The notes beneath the pieces were generated by a model that ran no database searches, was not told the DNA's origin, and was given only the letters and a program-made list of their open reading frames with translations. Positions 24,137 to 37,676 of a DNA stretch of 64,000 bases are shown here, piece after piece. This DNA comes from Cloeon dipterum. Lineage: Eukaryota; Arthropoda; Insecta; Ephemeroptera; Baetidae. Location of the stretch: assembly GCF_949628265.1 (NCBI RefSeq), contig NC_088786.1, forward strand, positions 34,803,681 to 34,867,680, given 5' to 3'. Position 1 is the first letter of the stretch. The number at the start of each line of letters is the position of its first letter. A program made the translations under genes and the position numbers.

Positions 24137-25518
24137 TGGTCTAAATTGAAAAAAACAAGCGTTTTTATTTTTTTATTGCATTTAAAATTTCTTTCAAAAC
24201 ATAACTCACTGGAATCCACCGTCGATGAGCTGCAGGACGCTGATAGACAGTGAAAGAATTAAATATTTTGTTGAATTTTAACGGCGTGGTGAATTCGAAA
24301 AAAACCTTTAATTATTGAATGTTCTCAAATCCTTTTATTTGTTTAAAACCACTCTAATAAGAGGAAGAAAATAAATTCAGCAAATAATCAACTCAGCTGT
24401 TTTCCTATTCGATTGGACACTTAATTATAAATAAATCCAAGAATTTATGCTGAGTGGCTTTGAACTTGAAATGATTCCGTGTTTTAAATTTTAAACCTCC
24501 TTTTTATGCCACGAATAAAGAGATAAGTTTTCATTGGATATTGTCAACAAAACCTTGTTGTTTACGCAAGATAAATTGTTGGCGGCGTTGAGTGAGTGCG
24601 AGCGTTAGTCGATTTGCAAAATGCGACGAAGAATTGTAGGCGTGAGTGGAAGAGGCGCCACGTGTGTCGGTTCAAATGTAAAATAATCCACGACAGGCCA
24701 TCATGCACTCATATGCACCTACGTGCTACGTGCCGGAGTAGATGGAAACGTGTGTCAGAGTGGTAATGCTATCCGCAGCGCGCCAGTGTGAAATACGGGG
24801 CAAATGCACGCGAGTGCGTTGAGTAATAGCTCTGAAATAAGAAGTGACACCCTTAATACTGCTTTGACGCTATTCTCACTGCTCTCTCTCGCTCTCTCCG
24901 CGTCAGCCAGAGACGTGTGTGGGTGCTGCACACACACACGTATTTTTATTGCATTACTGTTCACGGGAATCATCTCTTGTTTCACAACATTGTGTTTTCC
25001 TTTCATGCCACGGTGTGACAGCAAAAATTGACTTCTTGCAGGCTGAATTAAGTTAACGCCACTCTTGCAGAGTGACGTGCGAAATAAAAAGCGCTGCCGC
25101 ATCCACCTCCAAGGCTGCTTTTTCCTTTCTTGCGCTTGCCTTTGTTTTGTCTGTCTCACATAACTCGTCCGTTGGTGAGCAATTGTGTGTCTGCGTTGTT
25201 CATTGCTCTCCAGAAAAGATGAGCTCGGCGCTGAACGGCGCCAGCCTTGCCGCGCCTTTCGCAAGCATTCATTGTTTGCCGCATGCAATCTGCAGGTTCA
25301 GGTTGCGCTTGCATCGCCATTGATTGAAATATTCTTCGCTGCGCAAGTGGAGGAAAAACAGTTTGGAAGAAAATTATGAAAGTGTTAAGTGAAAATGTAA
25401 TTGAGATCATAGTGTAGAATCTGTCGTCAAGCGCTAATTTATGGGACATGATAACCCTGCTGAACCAAAAGATCAATTTGAAAATCAATTGATTTTGATC
25501 AATTTATTTTACAAACCG
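24137..25518. other. Non-coding stretch with one GC-rich island
   Basis: AT-rich to about 24570, then an island at about 24580-25330 with a CTCTCTCTCGCTCTCTC patch near 24882 and an (AC)5-6 run near 24930. The 177-aa frame on - (24755-25288) has no recognisable domain and covers the island exactly, so I treat it as chance. Confidence 0.35.
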
Positions 25519-25560
25519 TCCTGGTCCCCCGGTACAATTTCGCAACTCTCAACAAACACC
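25519..25560 (+). repeat. Half copy of the family D repeat
   Basis: TCCTGGT followed by a CGGTA..ATTTCGCAAC..CTCAACAA pattern matches one arm of the palindrome at 38834-38968. No opposite arm is seen nearby. Confidence 0.6.
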
Positions 25561-25644
25561 CAAATTTTCTCTGGAGTGTCAAGTTATTTTTTTACTGAAT
25601 TTTAAATAAAAACAATTCTGCTGCAAATGGTTATTTCTCAATTG

Positions 25645-26056
25645 ACCAGTTGTAAAAACCCTTAGTGTTCGAAGCCGCCTACAGATGGCGCTATCGTAAA
25701 CTTTCGTAATAAATTTATTTTTAAAGCACTTCCGCTGCGATTTCAGACTCAATCCTGCTAATGTGCATTCTCCGTTTAATCTGTTTTCTTTTGAAATGCT
25801 GAAAACCAAAATCAGTCCAGCCATACGCTGTAGAAACGTCGAAAAAGATTTTTTTATTTAAAAATTTAGTTTTTCACGATTCTACGGCGATTGGCTGAAC
25901 CGATTTTAATTTTCAGAACATCAAAAGAAAGCATATTAAGTGAATAATGCACTTACTTGCTAAATTGAGTCTGAAATCACAGCGAAAGTGCATTAAAATT
26001 AAAATTTTAAGAAAGTATACGGTTGTGCCATCTGTTAGCGGCTTCGAACAACTGGT
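25645..26056. mobile_element. Family B palindromic MITE, copy 2 (412 bp)
   Basis: The arms are inverted complements, with ACCAGTTGTAAAAACCC at the left and CAACTGGT at the right. AATT abuts both outer ends. The left arm carries CTACAGATGGCGCTA; the right arm has lost the full motif (GTGCCATCTGTTAGCGG). Confidence 0.88.
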
Positions 26057-29000
26057 GAATTGCAATTTAATGCATTTTTTCATAAATATAATTAAGCTTT
26101 GTCTCTTGCAGATGATCGGAAATTAGAAAATATTTTAAATACCAGTTAAAATTGTGCAATAAACGATGAGCCGAAGGAAATGGAAAAATAATTTCCGCAA
26201 ATTATCTTGCACCAATCCCCTTTTTATAAACCCTAGTTGAATCAGCAGAAAAGCTCCCTGGGGAAGACAAGACATTTTTCTATTAAAGTAAAAATGAGGT
26301 CTGCAGCCGAACAAGCTTGCTTATACACACTCTGCATAATTTGTTGGCGCATACACTAAAGGAACAAACTGCTTAAGCCTGTGAGCAAAGCACCCGTGCA
26401 CCCATGCACACGAGTTTAATTAGCATTCATAGCTAACACACTTCATCATTCGCAAGTGGCTTTTCCGTGGAGCATTTATCAGTCAGCGTGGAGCAACTCG
26501 GCCATGCCTCATGCACGCGCGGTCCAGAAGGAATCCTCGGCTGTGTTGGTGTAATAATGACGGCGTGCATGCTTTACGAGCAGCCAACGGTAAATGGCTT
26601 TATGAGAGAGAGAGAGAGAAATGCATGCAGCACCCAGATAAAACCGGCCAACCAGACTGCACTTGCATACACACACACCGCTCGCCTGTATATATCAATT
26701 AAGTGGAATAAATTCCTAGCTACGGTTATGCAAACTGAGCTGCAATAACCATAAAAGCGTGCATAAATTGCACATTAAGTGGAATGAGCATTTGAATGTT
26801 GGTTTAAAACAACGCCCGCTGCTATGCTGCCGCCACCACCGCTGGTGCACTCTTGTAATTTTCTCACACCCCCGGCATTGATGACGATTTATTGGTAATC
26901 CCGCTTGCGGCGTTTCAGCCCCTGCTTCGCTGCAGCGAAAATAATTTCCAGCAACAGAAACAATTCGCAGATCTGGCATAAAATATATGAGTATTATATA
27001 GGTCTGAACGCAGACAATCTCTTAAACCCAGTTGGCAATTGATCAATTTCTCTGTTTGCTTTGTAGCAGCCATTACATGACTTTTTTACTAACTTTCCCC
27101 TAAAACACAAAGCTGCAATAGGAGCCATGTTTTTAGGGTATGTTCTCTCTTACAGTAGAAGGCAGAAAATGCGCTTCCCAAAATTGTATATTTTAGGGTA
27201 AAAATTATTTTTCAATCAAATTAAATTTAAAACATTAATTTAAGGAGCATTATGTCTTAACTCAAGGATCAGTAATTGATATCAGAGGCTTAAAACAGCT
27301 TTCTAGATCAGGGTTAAATAAAATCCGCATTTTTATCGAAGATATAAATTTCTCATGATGGATTTCTAAAAATAGGGATTTTTACAAATCAGTAAAAATG
27401 CCACTGGTTTGACCAAAACACCAAGAATTCTAACACTTTTCGCTATTTTCCAAAATTTCTGACTTGATTATTACCTTTTTCGGGGTTTAATTCGGGAAAA
27501 TGCAGAAAAAACTGGTGTTTTTTTCTAACTTTTATTTTTTTGTACATTTTTGCGCATTGCAAAGTTGGCGAACCTTGGTCTAGATGCATCAGTCTCGCAG
27601 TGAATACCTCCAAAAACAACGCACGATCAGTATTCTATAATTTGAAACTAGAGCCGAGACTTTTCTCGAAGCAAGAAAAAAACGAGTGACGCCGGTGTGC
27701 GCTGCGCACTCACGCGTTAGCGGACGCGAATTTACAGCTGCTCCGGCGTCCGAAATGACTTTCTGCACTCAAGCTGAAATTGATTCATTCGGGCCGCGGA
27801 GGAAGCGTAGACACACGCACGTACGCTGGGGTTGACACGTAGCCAGAAAATATTGGCTGAAGCAAGACTGCTAGCTGGAGGGCCGGAGCGGTGCAAAGTT
27901 CGCAGTAATCGAGAGGAACGCGTATTGTTCCCACCGGAGAGATCACACACACACACACACACAAGCCGCCAACAATGGCCGCTGTGCTGTAATCTTATTT
28001 CCACGTTGGTCAGCTGTAATTGTGAGCTACTACCGCCGAGGAAGTTGGCTCGCGCCGTGAAATGGATTTCGCGAAATATTGCCAGCTAGCTACTCAGGGA
28101 ATTGGACTGTTATTTCTTCTCTTGAAATTATATGTATGTGCCGCTACAGGCGTGATGGATTTTTATTGTCTACTACAAACTGCACTAAGCAATTACTGCA
28201 GCGCATGGCGGTGCTGAAACTGTTGAAAGCTTCCAACTCGCACAGTGCAATTTATTAATTTATAATTTTAATGCTGAGCAAAGTGTGTTTTTTAACACTT
28301 GATGTAAAAAATCAGAGCAATCTGCAGGAGGCGTGATTTATGAAAACTCTTTGCAAGAAAACAATAAATTAAGAAAAATCTGAATTTATTTGTGTGGTTT
28401 AAGAATGAAATTCTCCGCTTTCTTGATTCAATCAAAGGGACATGAACAATCATGTTTTTTTACAGGAGGAAGGTTGATTTTTCATGGCGACGATTGGTCA
28501 AATTTCTGTACAAATTCAAAAGAAAACTGGTCCTCGGTAAACTTCTTATTCTTTTATATTTTTAAACAAACAGGCACAAAAATAATTATTCATTTCAATT
28601 GAAAAAACTAGCGTGTAAACAGATTAGAGATCAATCTGCTCTGTATCTATTAGAGGTATATTTTTGGTGGATGGTGCTTTGTATTGAACAGAGAGTGAAA
28701 TCATTTTTTCAGTGGCACGCAACCTGTTTAGCAGGCGTGAAGAGCAGATTGCCTAACCTGCATATTGCGACCTGCGGCAAGACGGAATGGACGGGGCGAT
28801 AACGAAATTCAGGCAGGCGGCTCAAAAGTAATCCGCGCGGTTGTGCTGGAGTCGGGGTGGCCGAAAAAGGCAAGTCTTCCGAGGGCACTTTTCGGGAGGA
28901 AGCGGAGGAGGTGGCGGCGGCGGCGGCGGTATGATGTCAGCGATGATGATCCCCTCGGCGCACTTTAACTCGCCCCAGTTCGCCACCTTGGCACAATAGC

Positions 29001-29869
29001 GAACACACTCGGCGCCTGATCAAAAGTAATAGCGGCGTTCTACATAAAAAATAACAACAAGTAATGGCAGGCGATAACTTTATTAAGGCAAACTTCTTCT
29101 TCTTCTTCTTCTCGGCCGGCTTTCACGCGGCCCATTATTCCCTGCGCTCTCACGGCAGTAAACAGCGCTCTTTATTATTATTCCTCAGCACACAAACTTA
29201 AATTTTCATTTTGTCTGTCAGCCCGGCCAGCGGCGAATAAATTCCCGGCGGCAACAATTTAATCCGCCGCCGTTGCCGCTATATTAGATAAGACTGTCGC
29301 AATGACAGCTGCCGCCATAATGCTCTCCTTGATTAACCCCGCAATGCTTTTGCTTTTGCGCCCTAGTCTGCCTGCCTGCTGACGTGATTCTGCGATTAAT
29401 TATTTCACGTGCGACTATATTGCCGTTGGGGTGTCGCACACGCGAACTTGTCTTGTGTGTGTGTGTACGCGTGTTTGTTTGCAAATCTCAATTATGAGCT
29501 GTGACTTGTGATATATGCGCGCTGCTTCCCTGCCTTCGAATAGAGTGAGTGAGAGCAGAGAACGTGTAGCTGTCAACGGCCAGGTTTGACATGCTAATTT
29601 TAATTACGGAACGCGCAAGACTTGTCAATCAAATCTGCATGCAGCACCACTCAAGATCCTGTCATGAGTGTAACGCTCTGCTTATTGGCTTCTTTTATGA
29701 GAAACGTGCTAGATTGGCATCTTTTGAAAAATCGACGAAGAAACATTGGAGATGGGACGCTTTTAAGGCACCTTGACATTTCAAAATAAAAAAATAGGGA
29801 TTCTGTATGTAGCCTTTAATTCATTTAAGTTGGCGAGAAATGGTTTAAAAAGTTTTATATGGTTAAAAG
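26057..29869. other. Non-coding stretch with three GC-rich islands
   Basis: No gene is seen. Islands lie at about 26330-26980, 27650-28100 and 28760-29600. They contain a (GA)5-6 run near 26606, a (CA)10 run at 27944-27963, a (CGG)n run at about 28913-28929 and a (CTT)6 run at 29093-29112. AT-rich DNA lies between them. Confidence 0.35.
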
Positions 29870-30144
29870 CAGCGGGGGCCAGATGTGCGATAAAATTGGT
29901 TTGCACAGCGCAGATCCAAGATGGCGTCTGAATGTGGGAAACAAAAAGCTCACTTTGGGTTCCCGTACGAGTGTTAAGAGTTTGTTTTTACGATCCAAAA
30001 GACACAATTAGCACAAGTAATGCAAATTGTGTCATAATATTGACAAAAACTTGCTTCTTTTCGTGCGTTTTCACGTGACCGTTTTTTCGCGCCGTACTCC
30101 ACCGGACGCCATATCTGCGCGTCGCACGAATCTGGGCCCTGCTG
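29870..30144 (-). mobile_element. Family A hAT-like MITE, copy 5 (275 bp)
   Basis: Inverted relative to copy 1. The ends are CAGCGGGGGCCAGATG and CAGCAGGGCCCAGATT (from the right). A perfect 8-bp duplication GTTAAAAG flanks it (29862-29869 and 30145-30152). The CACGTG and ATGGCG words are intact. Confidence 0.92.
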
Positions 30145-32016
30145 GTTAAAAGTAAGATATAATGTGATTGAACGCAAATTGAATGTCTTTAAAATTTATA
30201 ATTTTATTTTGCGTTAGTGAATATTTTAAAAGGAGAGACTTTTCTGCTGTTCTTTCTATCCAGGGCAATGGGAAGCTTTAATCTCGATAAAAATGATAAA
30301 AATTACAACCATGTTGACCCGACTCTGCGTTGAAATTAAGTTAAGGGTGGACTATGGGTGAATTTTTAAGAGAAAAATTATCTCACGCGTCCACTCGTAC
30401 TGGATAGCATCTCCGATCAATACATGCAAAACAAAAATTTAGCTGCAGAGAATTTAATAATTATTACTGACCGTGGAAAACGATTGACCTCACTCGTTGC
30501 TTAGCAACATTTAAAGGATACAGCAACAGACAAACCTCCCACTCGCTCTCCCTACGAAAAACACGTCTTTACAAGAACAACAAAAGCTCACACGCACAAA
30601 ATCTCATCCTTTTCAAAGAGTGAAAATTGTTTCTCATGTGACGAGGTTAAGCTAGAGGGAAAATTCCTTTCACCTTTCCGAAGAGACTGCTGCACAATCA
30701 AAAATATTTGTGATAAAGAGTCGTGTCCTATTTGATAATGTACATATTTGAAATATAAAAAATTTGAAAACTAGCACTCACGCTGAAAAATATTCAAAAC
30801 TGCTCTAAAATGTCAGGTACCTGGATTTCAAAATAAAATTATTACTCCCTGCATTTAACAACAACAAACTAAACCAAATCTAATTAAAAGGAAAATACAG
30901 TTTCCTCAACTTGGACCACACATAACCATAGTAAGCTGCGTAATCAGCAGCAAAAAGTCGTTGACCGCAGGCGGTGGTCGGTTGGCGACACACAGGAGTT
31001 GCATACATTTGCGAGCGGAGACAAACACACACACACACGGACAGAGAGAAGCGGATATATTGCGCGTGATGACAAAATGATCAAAGGCTGTTGCGGCACT
31101 GCATAATTGGCGTTGCAATTACCGTCCGGCAGTTGGCATAAAGGAGCAACTTGCGAGGGACATTGTGCCCGTCCGCTTGATTGTTTGGGCACACGTGTTT
31201 GTGTGTAATTCCATTTGAATAATGCAGTGTAATAACGAGCAGCGGCAAACAAGGACCGTGGGCGAGTTGCGGGAGACACACTCACACACACACACGTGCA
31301 CAAAGAGAGACAGATGCGATTATGCTGCAATATAAATTAACTCGGATTAACACTTCACGGCGGAATACACATCAATCATGCCGTAAGCTCATTTGCCGGG
31401 TCATTATGAATTGTTTTAATAATTCAATAAAGTGCCCTCTTTGTCGATGCAGCCAAATTGAAAAATTATCGGGCAAATACACATTATTTTTCTCATTAAC
31501 TCACCGCAGCTAGGCCGCGCCAAATGAAATTCAAAATTAATTAGATGATCCTGTATGCCTGCCTGGTGTGTGTGTGTGTATTAATATTAGGTTTTATTAC
31601 AAACGCACGCCGGCCGTTAGCACTCTCGCGTGTTTCAATCAAATTTTCATTATGCTCGCGGCCACCGCGGAATTTTCATATCCCTCTGTACTCGCCGAGT
31701 GTTTGTTTGTTAAACGCCAAATGATTATCTGCTTATTGGGATAAGGATAACGTCACTGGCAGCGTCGGGGGCTTTGCACGCCATGTCTCGCCGGCACATT
31801 TCAAACTAATGTCCGCCTAGTTTATTTCACTGCACTGGGACTTCATCAATAAACCACGCGCATTTGTAATTAAAGGGATTGATACTGCGTAATGCTCGGA
31901 AATATTATATTTAACTCGAATCATCCCACGTATAAAGATATAATTAAAGGTTAGATTAAAATACAGCCACACCAGAATTTATTCTTCTGGTTTTCTATTA
32001 AAACCTGTATCAATTC
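30145..32016. other. Non-coding stretch with one long GC-rich island
   Basis: AT-rich to about 30890, then an island to about 31900 with CA/TG runs near 31026, 31275 and 31566. Frames on - translate the CA runs into cysteine/valine repeats and are not genes. Confidence 0.35.
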
Positions 32017-32420
32017 ACCAGTTGCATAATGTTTTTCGAAGCCGCCAACAGATGGCGCCACCGTAGACTATGGTAATAAATTTAATTTTAAGGCACTTCC
32101 GCTCCGATTTCACTGTGAATTCTTCACTTAATATGTTTTCTTTTGACGTTCTGAAACCCAAAATCAGTCCAGCCATTCGCCGTAGAAACGTTAGATAAGA
32201 TTTTATATTTAAAAAATAGTTTTTCCCGATTCTACGGCGATTGGCTAAACCGATTTTGGTTTTCAGCACGTCAAAAGAAAGCCTATTAAGTGAGGAATTC
32301 ACACTAGCAGGATTGAGTCTGAAATCGCATAGGTAGTGCCTTAAAATTAAATTTATTACGAAAGTATACAGTGGCGCAATCTGTTGGTAGTTTCAAACAC
32401 TGATGGTTTAAAAAACTGGT
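32017..32420. mobile_element. Family B palindromic MITE, copy 3 (404 bp)
   Basis: ACCAGTTGCATAA at the left and AAACTGGT at the right, with AATT abutting both ends. CCGCCAACAGATGGCGCCAC is intact in the left arm and altered in the right (GTGGCGCAATCTGTTGG). The central hairpin is retained. Confidence 0.88.
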
Positions 32421-35400
32421 GAATTGGTAAATTACTGGAAGACTGTCCGCTTTCCAGAAGCACATGTTAATCCTGAAAATATCCCTCATTCAGTCGCCGT
32501 ATATTGAAATTTTTCCACCCTTCATGTCCAGCGTAAATAATGCATGGCTTTGGGCCTTGATTGAGCAATAAAATTTCCGTGTTTCGCATCCTGCAACGAA
32601 TATATACATATATACAGAGAGAGCAGGTAAACTATTACTCCTTGTCTCATCGACTTGCAAATTCGCTGTTATGTCCACGCTTTTGATTAACAAATTAATT
32701 CGTGTCTGGCGGTAATTTTATTTGCATAACAAAACTGGGACCGTATTTCACCGGCAAGACCGCGGGGGATCCGTGCTTGATTATTTAGAAATGGGCCTGC
32801 GCGTGATTAATACGAGTTTGTCAGCTGGATTGTTATTGAGTGAGCACTAGCATGTTATTAAAATTCATTTCGCAGCATGCGATGCAAACACAACATTCGA
32901 ATTACACCGTGATGCCAATCGGCTCGAAAGCAGCCAGCTAATACAGATAATAATCGCAGCCGACTGCATCGCGATAAAATAATGGAAATAATGCAAAGGT
33001 GCGTGCTCGTCTCGCGGCCCCATTATTCATCGTTATGTTCAGCTGCCAGCAGTGGCATGATTGACCATGACACGACGGGCGCATTTCGTGAAATGAAAAG
33101 CGGCAATTAGAAAATTGGAACGTGTGTTAATTCGTTTCCACGACTAATCAAGCTTTGAAAGCTATTTTGCACTTGAAAAGAGACAAAACAGCATGAGTTC
33201 CTGCATTCATTCAGCAAAGTTAACCACTGGTTATTAAATTTGTAATATGTGAATTTTTCTATTTGCAATTTCAATGCACTCTTACAGAACTTCTCAAATG
33301 TAAAATTAATTATGTTATCAAACTGCTTGAAGGAATTAAAAAATTTCATAGCCAGTTTAATTGACTATTTCAAGGAAAGAGTCCAAATTAAAATTTTCAA
33401 AATAGAGTATGCTCAAGTTTAGAATCAAGGAAAGTGGGAGGCTGAGACAAACCGACAAATTGGTAGTGAGAAATGAGGGCCGTCGATTTCGTCACCGAAT
33501 TAACCTCCACGTTTCAGTCCTCCAGGATTTCATTTTTTAAACACATTGAGAAAAAATTGAGAGCATCAATTCTAGCCACTTCCATCCTGATCTTCATTCA
33601 GCACTGCTTTTAAAAACTTTTCAATCTGTCAAAAGCTCCAATCGTGAACTTACGGAATAGAGATGATTTGGCCATTTTTAAATCACAAAGATTTTAATAA
33701 ATTATAATCCTCCAAAATCAATGTCAAAACTGGTCGAGGAATAAAAACGACGAATTTCTTTTTTGACAACGAGGATGAAGCCTGGTTTTTATTATATTCA
33801 ACATGAAAACAACCTCGAGAGTGGTCGCATTTTTCAAATATCTTTATATGTAGTTTGAAAAAAAAAATCATCAGAGTCACTCTGCGACCGTGCGATTGCC
33901 GCTTTCTTAGTCGAAACGCCGAGGTCGACCTGAGGGAGCGAAATCTGCAGCCTGCGTTTCACTGCCGCTCGGCGGCACAATTTTCTCTTAGTGCAAGGAG
34001 TTTGTCAATGGAATGCTGTTTGTTGGAACGTCGAAAATATAAACAATGCGTGAAAACGCAGAATCAGCAACAAGCGATCTATTGCGGGAAAGCCGAGATC
34101 AATTTGGATGGGTGACCACTCCTATCACTCCTGCGCGAGTGAGGACAAGGAGTGCAAATTCTGTAATTAATCAATCAACTTCTACCATTTCCCCGAATGT
34201 GATAAGAGCAATTTGACATTGTGCCAAGCAACCAAAATAAAAACGAGCAGTGATCTGTGATTTAGTTAATAAGTCTATTATTAAATTTTGTTTCTACTGC
34301 GATCAGCTCGATAAATTTGAGATTTCTTTGTTTTAAATTAATAATTTTCCGGTTTAGAATAACTTTCCAGCAAGATATATCCTGAAATCGGAATCCAAAA
34401 CATACAAATTGACCAAATGTTTGTCACCAAATAAAAAGGTTTTTAATTTTTAAATATTCTCATTGATATCCCTGTAAACTAAATGTGCATATTGTTAATT
34501 TTAATTTCTGAAATCTGAGGTTTGATTTCAGCTGTCGATGGCGGTTTGAAAGCAATTTCGCCTAATTTGCAGGCCAGCTTTGTCCTCGCCCGTCTGCTCG
34601 GCTGAAGTGCTGTGCACGTTGCGTGAGTTCAGTGATTAAGGGGGGTCCGGCGATCCATCACTCTGGCGTATTCATGTGTGTGCGCCGCAAAACCAGAAGC
34701 ATTTTGCTCCGTCGCCATCAGAATTAATGGAAATATCCATCGGCGTCCATCACGCGGCCCGGCTCGGCGGCTGACAGGCCTGCGCTTTTAATTCTCGCGT
34801 TTGACGCCGGCCGCGGTGAAATATTGTCCACTTTATTGGCCACTCGTCAATCATTCCGATTTGCACGCGGGCTAATGTGCTTTGCAAATAACTGATTGCG
34901 CTTTTGTGACCTCAACAGCCAGTCAGCAGGCGGTGACAAGGCGGAATATCTGCTGCGGCCCAAAGTACTGCCATTATTATTTGTCTGCTTATTGCACAAT
35001 CAGCTGCAGACGCGAATTGGCTTGAATGGTAAATCACGAAAATTCATATTTTCCAGATTTGTCGCTGGAAATTATATGACAGATAACTGTGACTAGCAGA
35101 AGTGTTCGATTCTTCATATTAATCTCTTTTGGGACAAATAATTCAAATTGAAATTTGTTCACTTTCGGATCTCACTGCAGGTTTTTCAGCATCGGTAAAA
35201 TTCCAATGCCTTCCAGAATGTTTTCATCAGAAATTGGACAACAATTCAAAATAATTTATATTCCATTAATCCGAAATATGTACAGGTGCAATTTTGGAAT
35301 ATGTCGAATCATCAATTTAAAACAGCCAAGAATTAATATGTGCGTCACAAAAAAAAAACACTGAGTAAAAGTTTTCTTCACTGCACTGACTTGCACCAAA

Positions 35401-37410
35401 AATTCATAGTTTTTTTGCACAGGTACTCGTTTATGTCGTAGAAATTGTGTTTCACTGCACGAGCAAAGACTTTTTCGTCCTGTATTTGTTTCACCTCCGT
35501 TGTAGCTCTCATAAAAGTTTCCAAAATATTTGTCCAACAACCACTGGAAAAAACTCATGTGAATTTAAAAAAAGGGTATGAAAATAAGAGACATTGTTAT
35601 AGGAAAATTTATTAAAAGGAAGTAACCCGCTGGAAAATGTTTTTTTTTACCAAAATATTCTTTTAAAATCCTATAAATATCTTGGATTTTGCATGGAAAC
35701 AGTCGGTTATCGGGTTTGCACGTCTCTAGTATTGTTACTTAGCAAAATTTGACAATTTTGTTTGCAAATTAAGTATGGAAACGGTCTTTAAATTTTGTTG
35801 GACTGTTTGTATCCATCCCTTCGTTGCTCTCCTCTCTCATGTGTTTAATTCTTTTTAGGACGGTGCACCACAATGAAATGATGAGATTAAACAGTATCAC
35901 TTTAATCATATTTTTTTTAGATTAAACCTTCTAGAAGAATCCTATTTGGAACAAACCAATTTTAACCGTTGTTTTGTCAGCTTTCTATTCTAAACGGCAA
36001 TTTCGGTGGGGAATAATGGATCTTACTTTTACGAGCCTCAAGTCATAACTTCGCTTTCTCTCGCTTTTACGACGGCACAATAATTCACCGCTCCATATTT
36101 TATCTGCGAATAAATCATGTGACAAGACGGATTTGCATGCGAGCCAGCCGGCTCTGGCGGCCATTATTTGTAATGCACACATGCACATAAATATAAAAGG
36201 GGCTGTCAGCGTGGCGCTGTTTAATGGCTGTTCAAATATTTTAAGGAAGGTATAAAAGATTTTATGATGCAGCCAAAATGGGTGCCGCCATTGCCGCGCG
36301 GCGCAAATAAACATTTCTAGGCCGGCGAATCTGCCCCGGCGCTCTGCCTGCTGATAATAACTTTGGCCTCACTTTACAGGCACCTATATATATTACCGGC
36401 TGGGGTGCGAGTGATATAAAAGCCAAACCTCTTTTGCCACCACACACCGCCAACTCCATTTTAATCTGCAGCAGCCGGGCCGAGATTTATGTCTAACTCC
36501 GCCGCCGCCACGCCGCGCGCAACCTTTATGCCAGACTCTGTAATGGCTCCAGGACACACACACGCGCCCGTCCATGTACCTCGTATGTGTGTGTGTGTGC
36601 TACATACATGTACACACACACCTGCACTTAATGCCACCCACCAATAAAGACTTTGCCGTCGACGCCCTGCAATTCCATTCAAATTATTTCAACTGCAACG
36701 CTCTTGAAATATTTATAGCCTTGAATGCACTTGCAGAATTTGGTTCTGGACAATTGCTTATACCGAGAAATTTATCTGAAAGTAAGCAAATTATTTTTAA
36801 AAAATTGCTCTAAATTTGGAATGAAATTTTAGACTTTTCTGCCTACTTAAAATTTGGGGGTGCTACTTAGGGGAGAAAACAAAGGCAGGCAAGCACATCC
36901 TGCGCGAACAGGATTGTGTTTTGCTGTTTTAAGGTACAAACTGACTCATCAACTCGGAAAAAAGCCGCCTCGGTGATTAATTCCTTGTATGTTTTTTTTT
37001 TAACTGATGGCTACTCGTTGTAGAAAAGAAAAATTTTATATAAATTGCGGCAGAGGAGAAAAAACGGACTCAATCGATAGGGGGTGTGATTGAGCCACGC
37101 TCACCCCTTAGAAAATATTCTTCGGTCAGTCTATGTGCAAATATGCCGGGCGGCTGGTGGGTATTTCAATAACCAGGTTTGCTGACGAAGCTTGGGATTA
37201 GCCGAAATAGCTTTACAAACTATGCAAGTGCTCCAGTCGATTCTGTAGTTCATGTCCTTGCACAATTTTGTAATTTCGATTCCTGACCGTAGGAGCAAAT
37301 TGTAAATTCCCTCTTCCATCTTGGGATTGTATTTCAGAACTCCTTTTGGTTTAAATCCAATGACAAGAAGAATTAAAACACTGTCAATCCGTGTAAATTT
37401 TCATTTTTAT
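32421..37410. other. Non-coding stretch with four GC-rich islands
   Basis: No gene is supported. Islands lie at about 32640-33110, 33880-34150, 34560-34960 and 36050-36690. The last holds a (TG)7 run at 36586-36599 and a CA run at about 36612-36621 in inverted order. A frame on - at 37131-37319 has two cysteine pairs (DWSTCIVCKAI), but I cannot assign it to a family. Confidence 0.35.
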
Positions 37411-37676
37411 CAGCGGGGGCCAGATGTGCGATAAAATTGTTTCGCACTGCGCAGATCCAAGATGGCGTCTGAATGTGGGAAACAAAAAAATGTCTTTGGA
37501 TTCCCGTACGAGTGTCAAGAGTTTGTTTTTACGATCCAAAAGACACAATTAGTTAAGAGTAATGCAAATTATGTCACAATATTGACGAAAACTTGGTTCT
37601 TTTCACGTGACCGTTTTTTCGCGCCATACTCCACCGGACGCCATACCTGCGCGTCGCACGAATCTAGCCCCCGCTG
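37411..37676 (-). mobile_element. Family A hAT-like MITE, copy 6 (266 bp)
   Basis: Inverted relative to copy 1. The ends are CAGCGGGGGCCAGATG and CAGCGGGGGCTAGATT (from the right). A perfect 8-bp duplication ATTTTTAT flanks it (37403-37410 and 37677-37684). Confidence 0.92.

Noticed and set aside
23685..24144. 135-aa (-) and 90-aa (+) frames around 23.7-24.1 kb
   Set aside because: They read the two mirror-image arms of the family C palindrome.
37131..37319. 62-aa frame on - with cysteines, a possible exon
   Set aside because: No family could be assigned, and no convincing splice partners were found nearby; kept only as a note.
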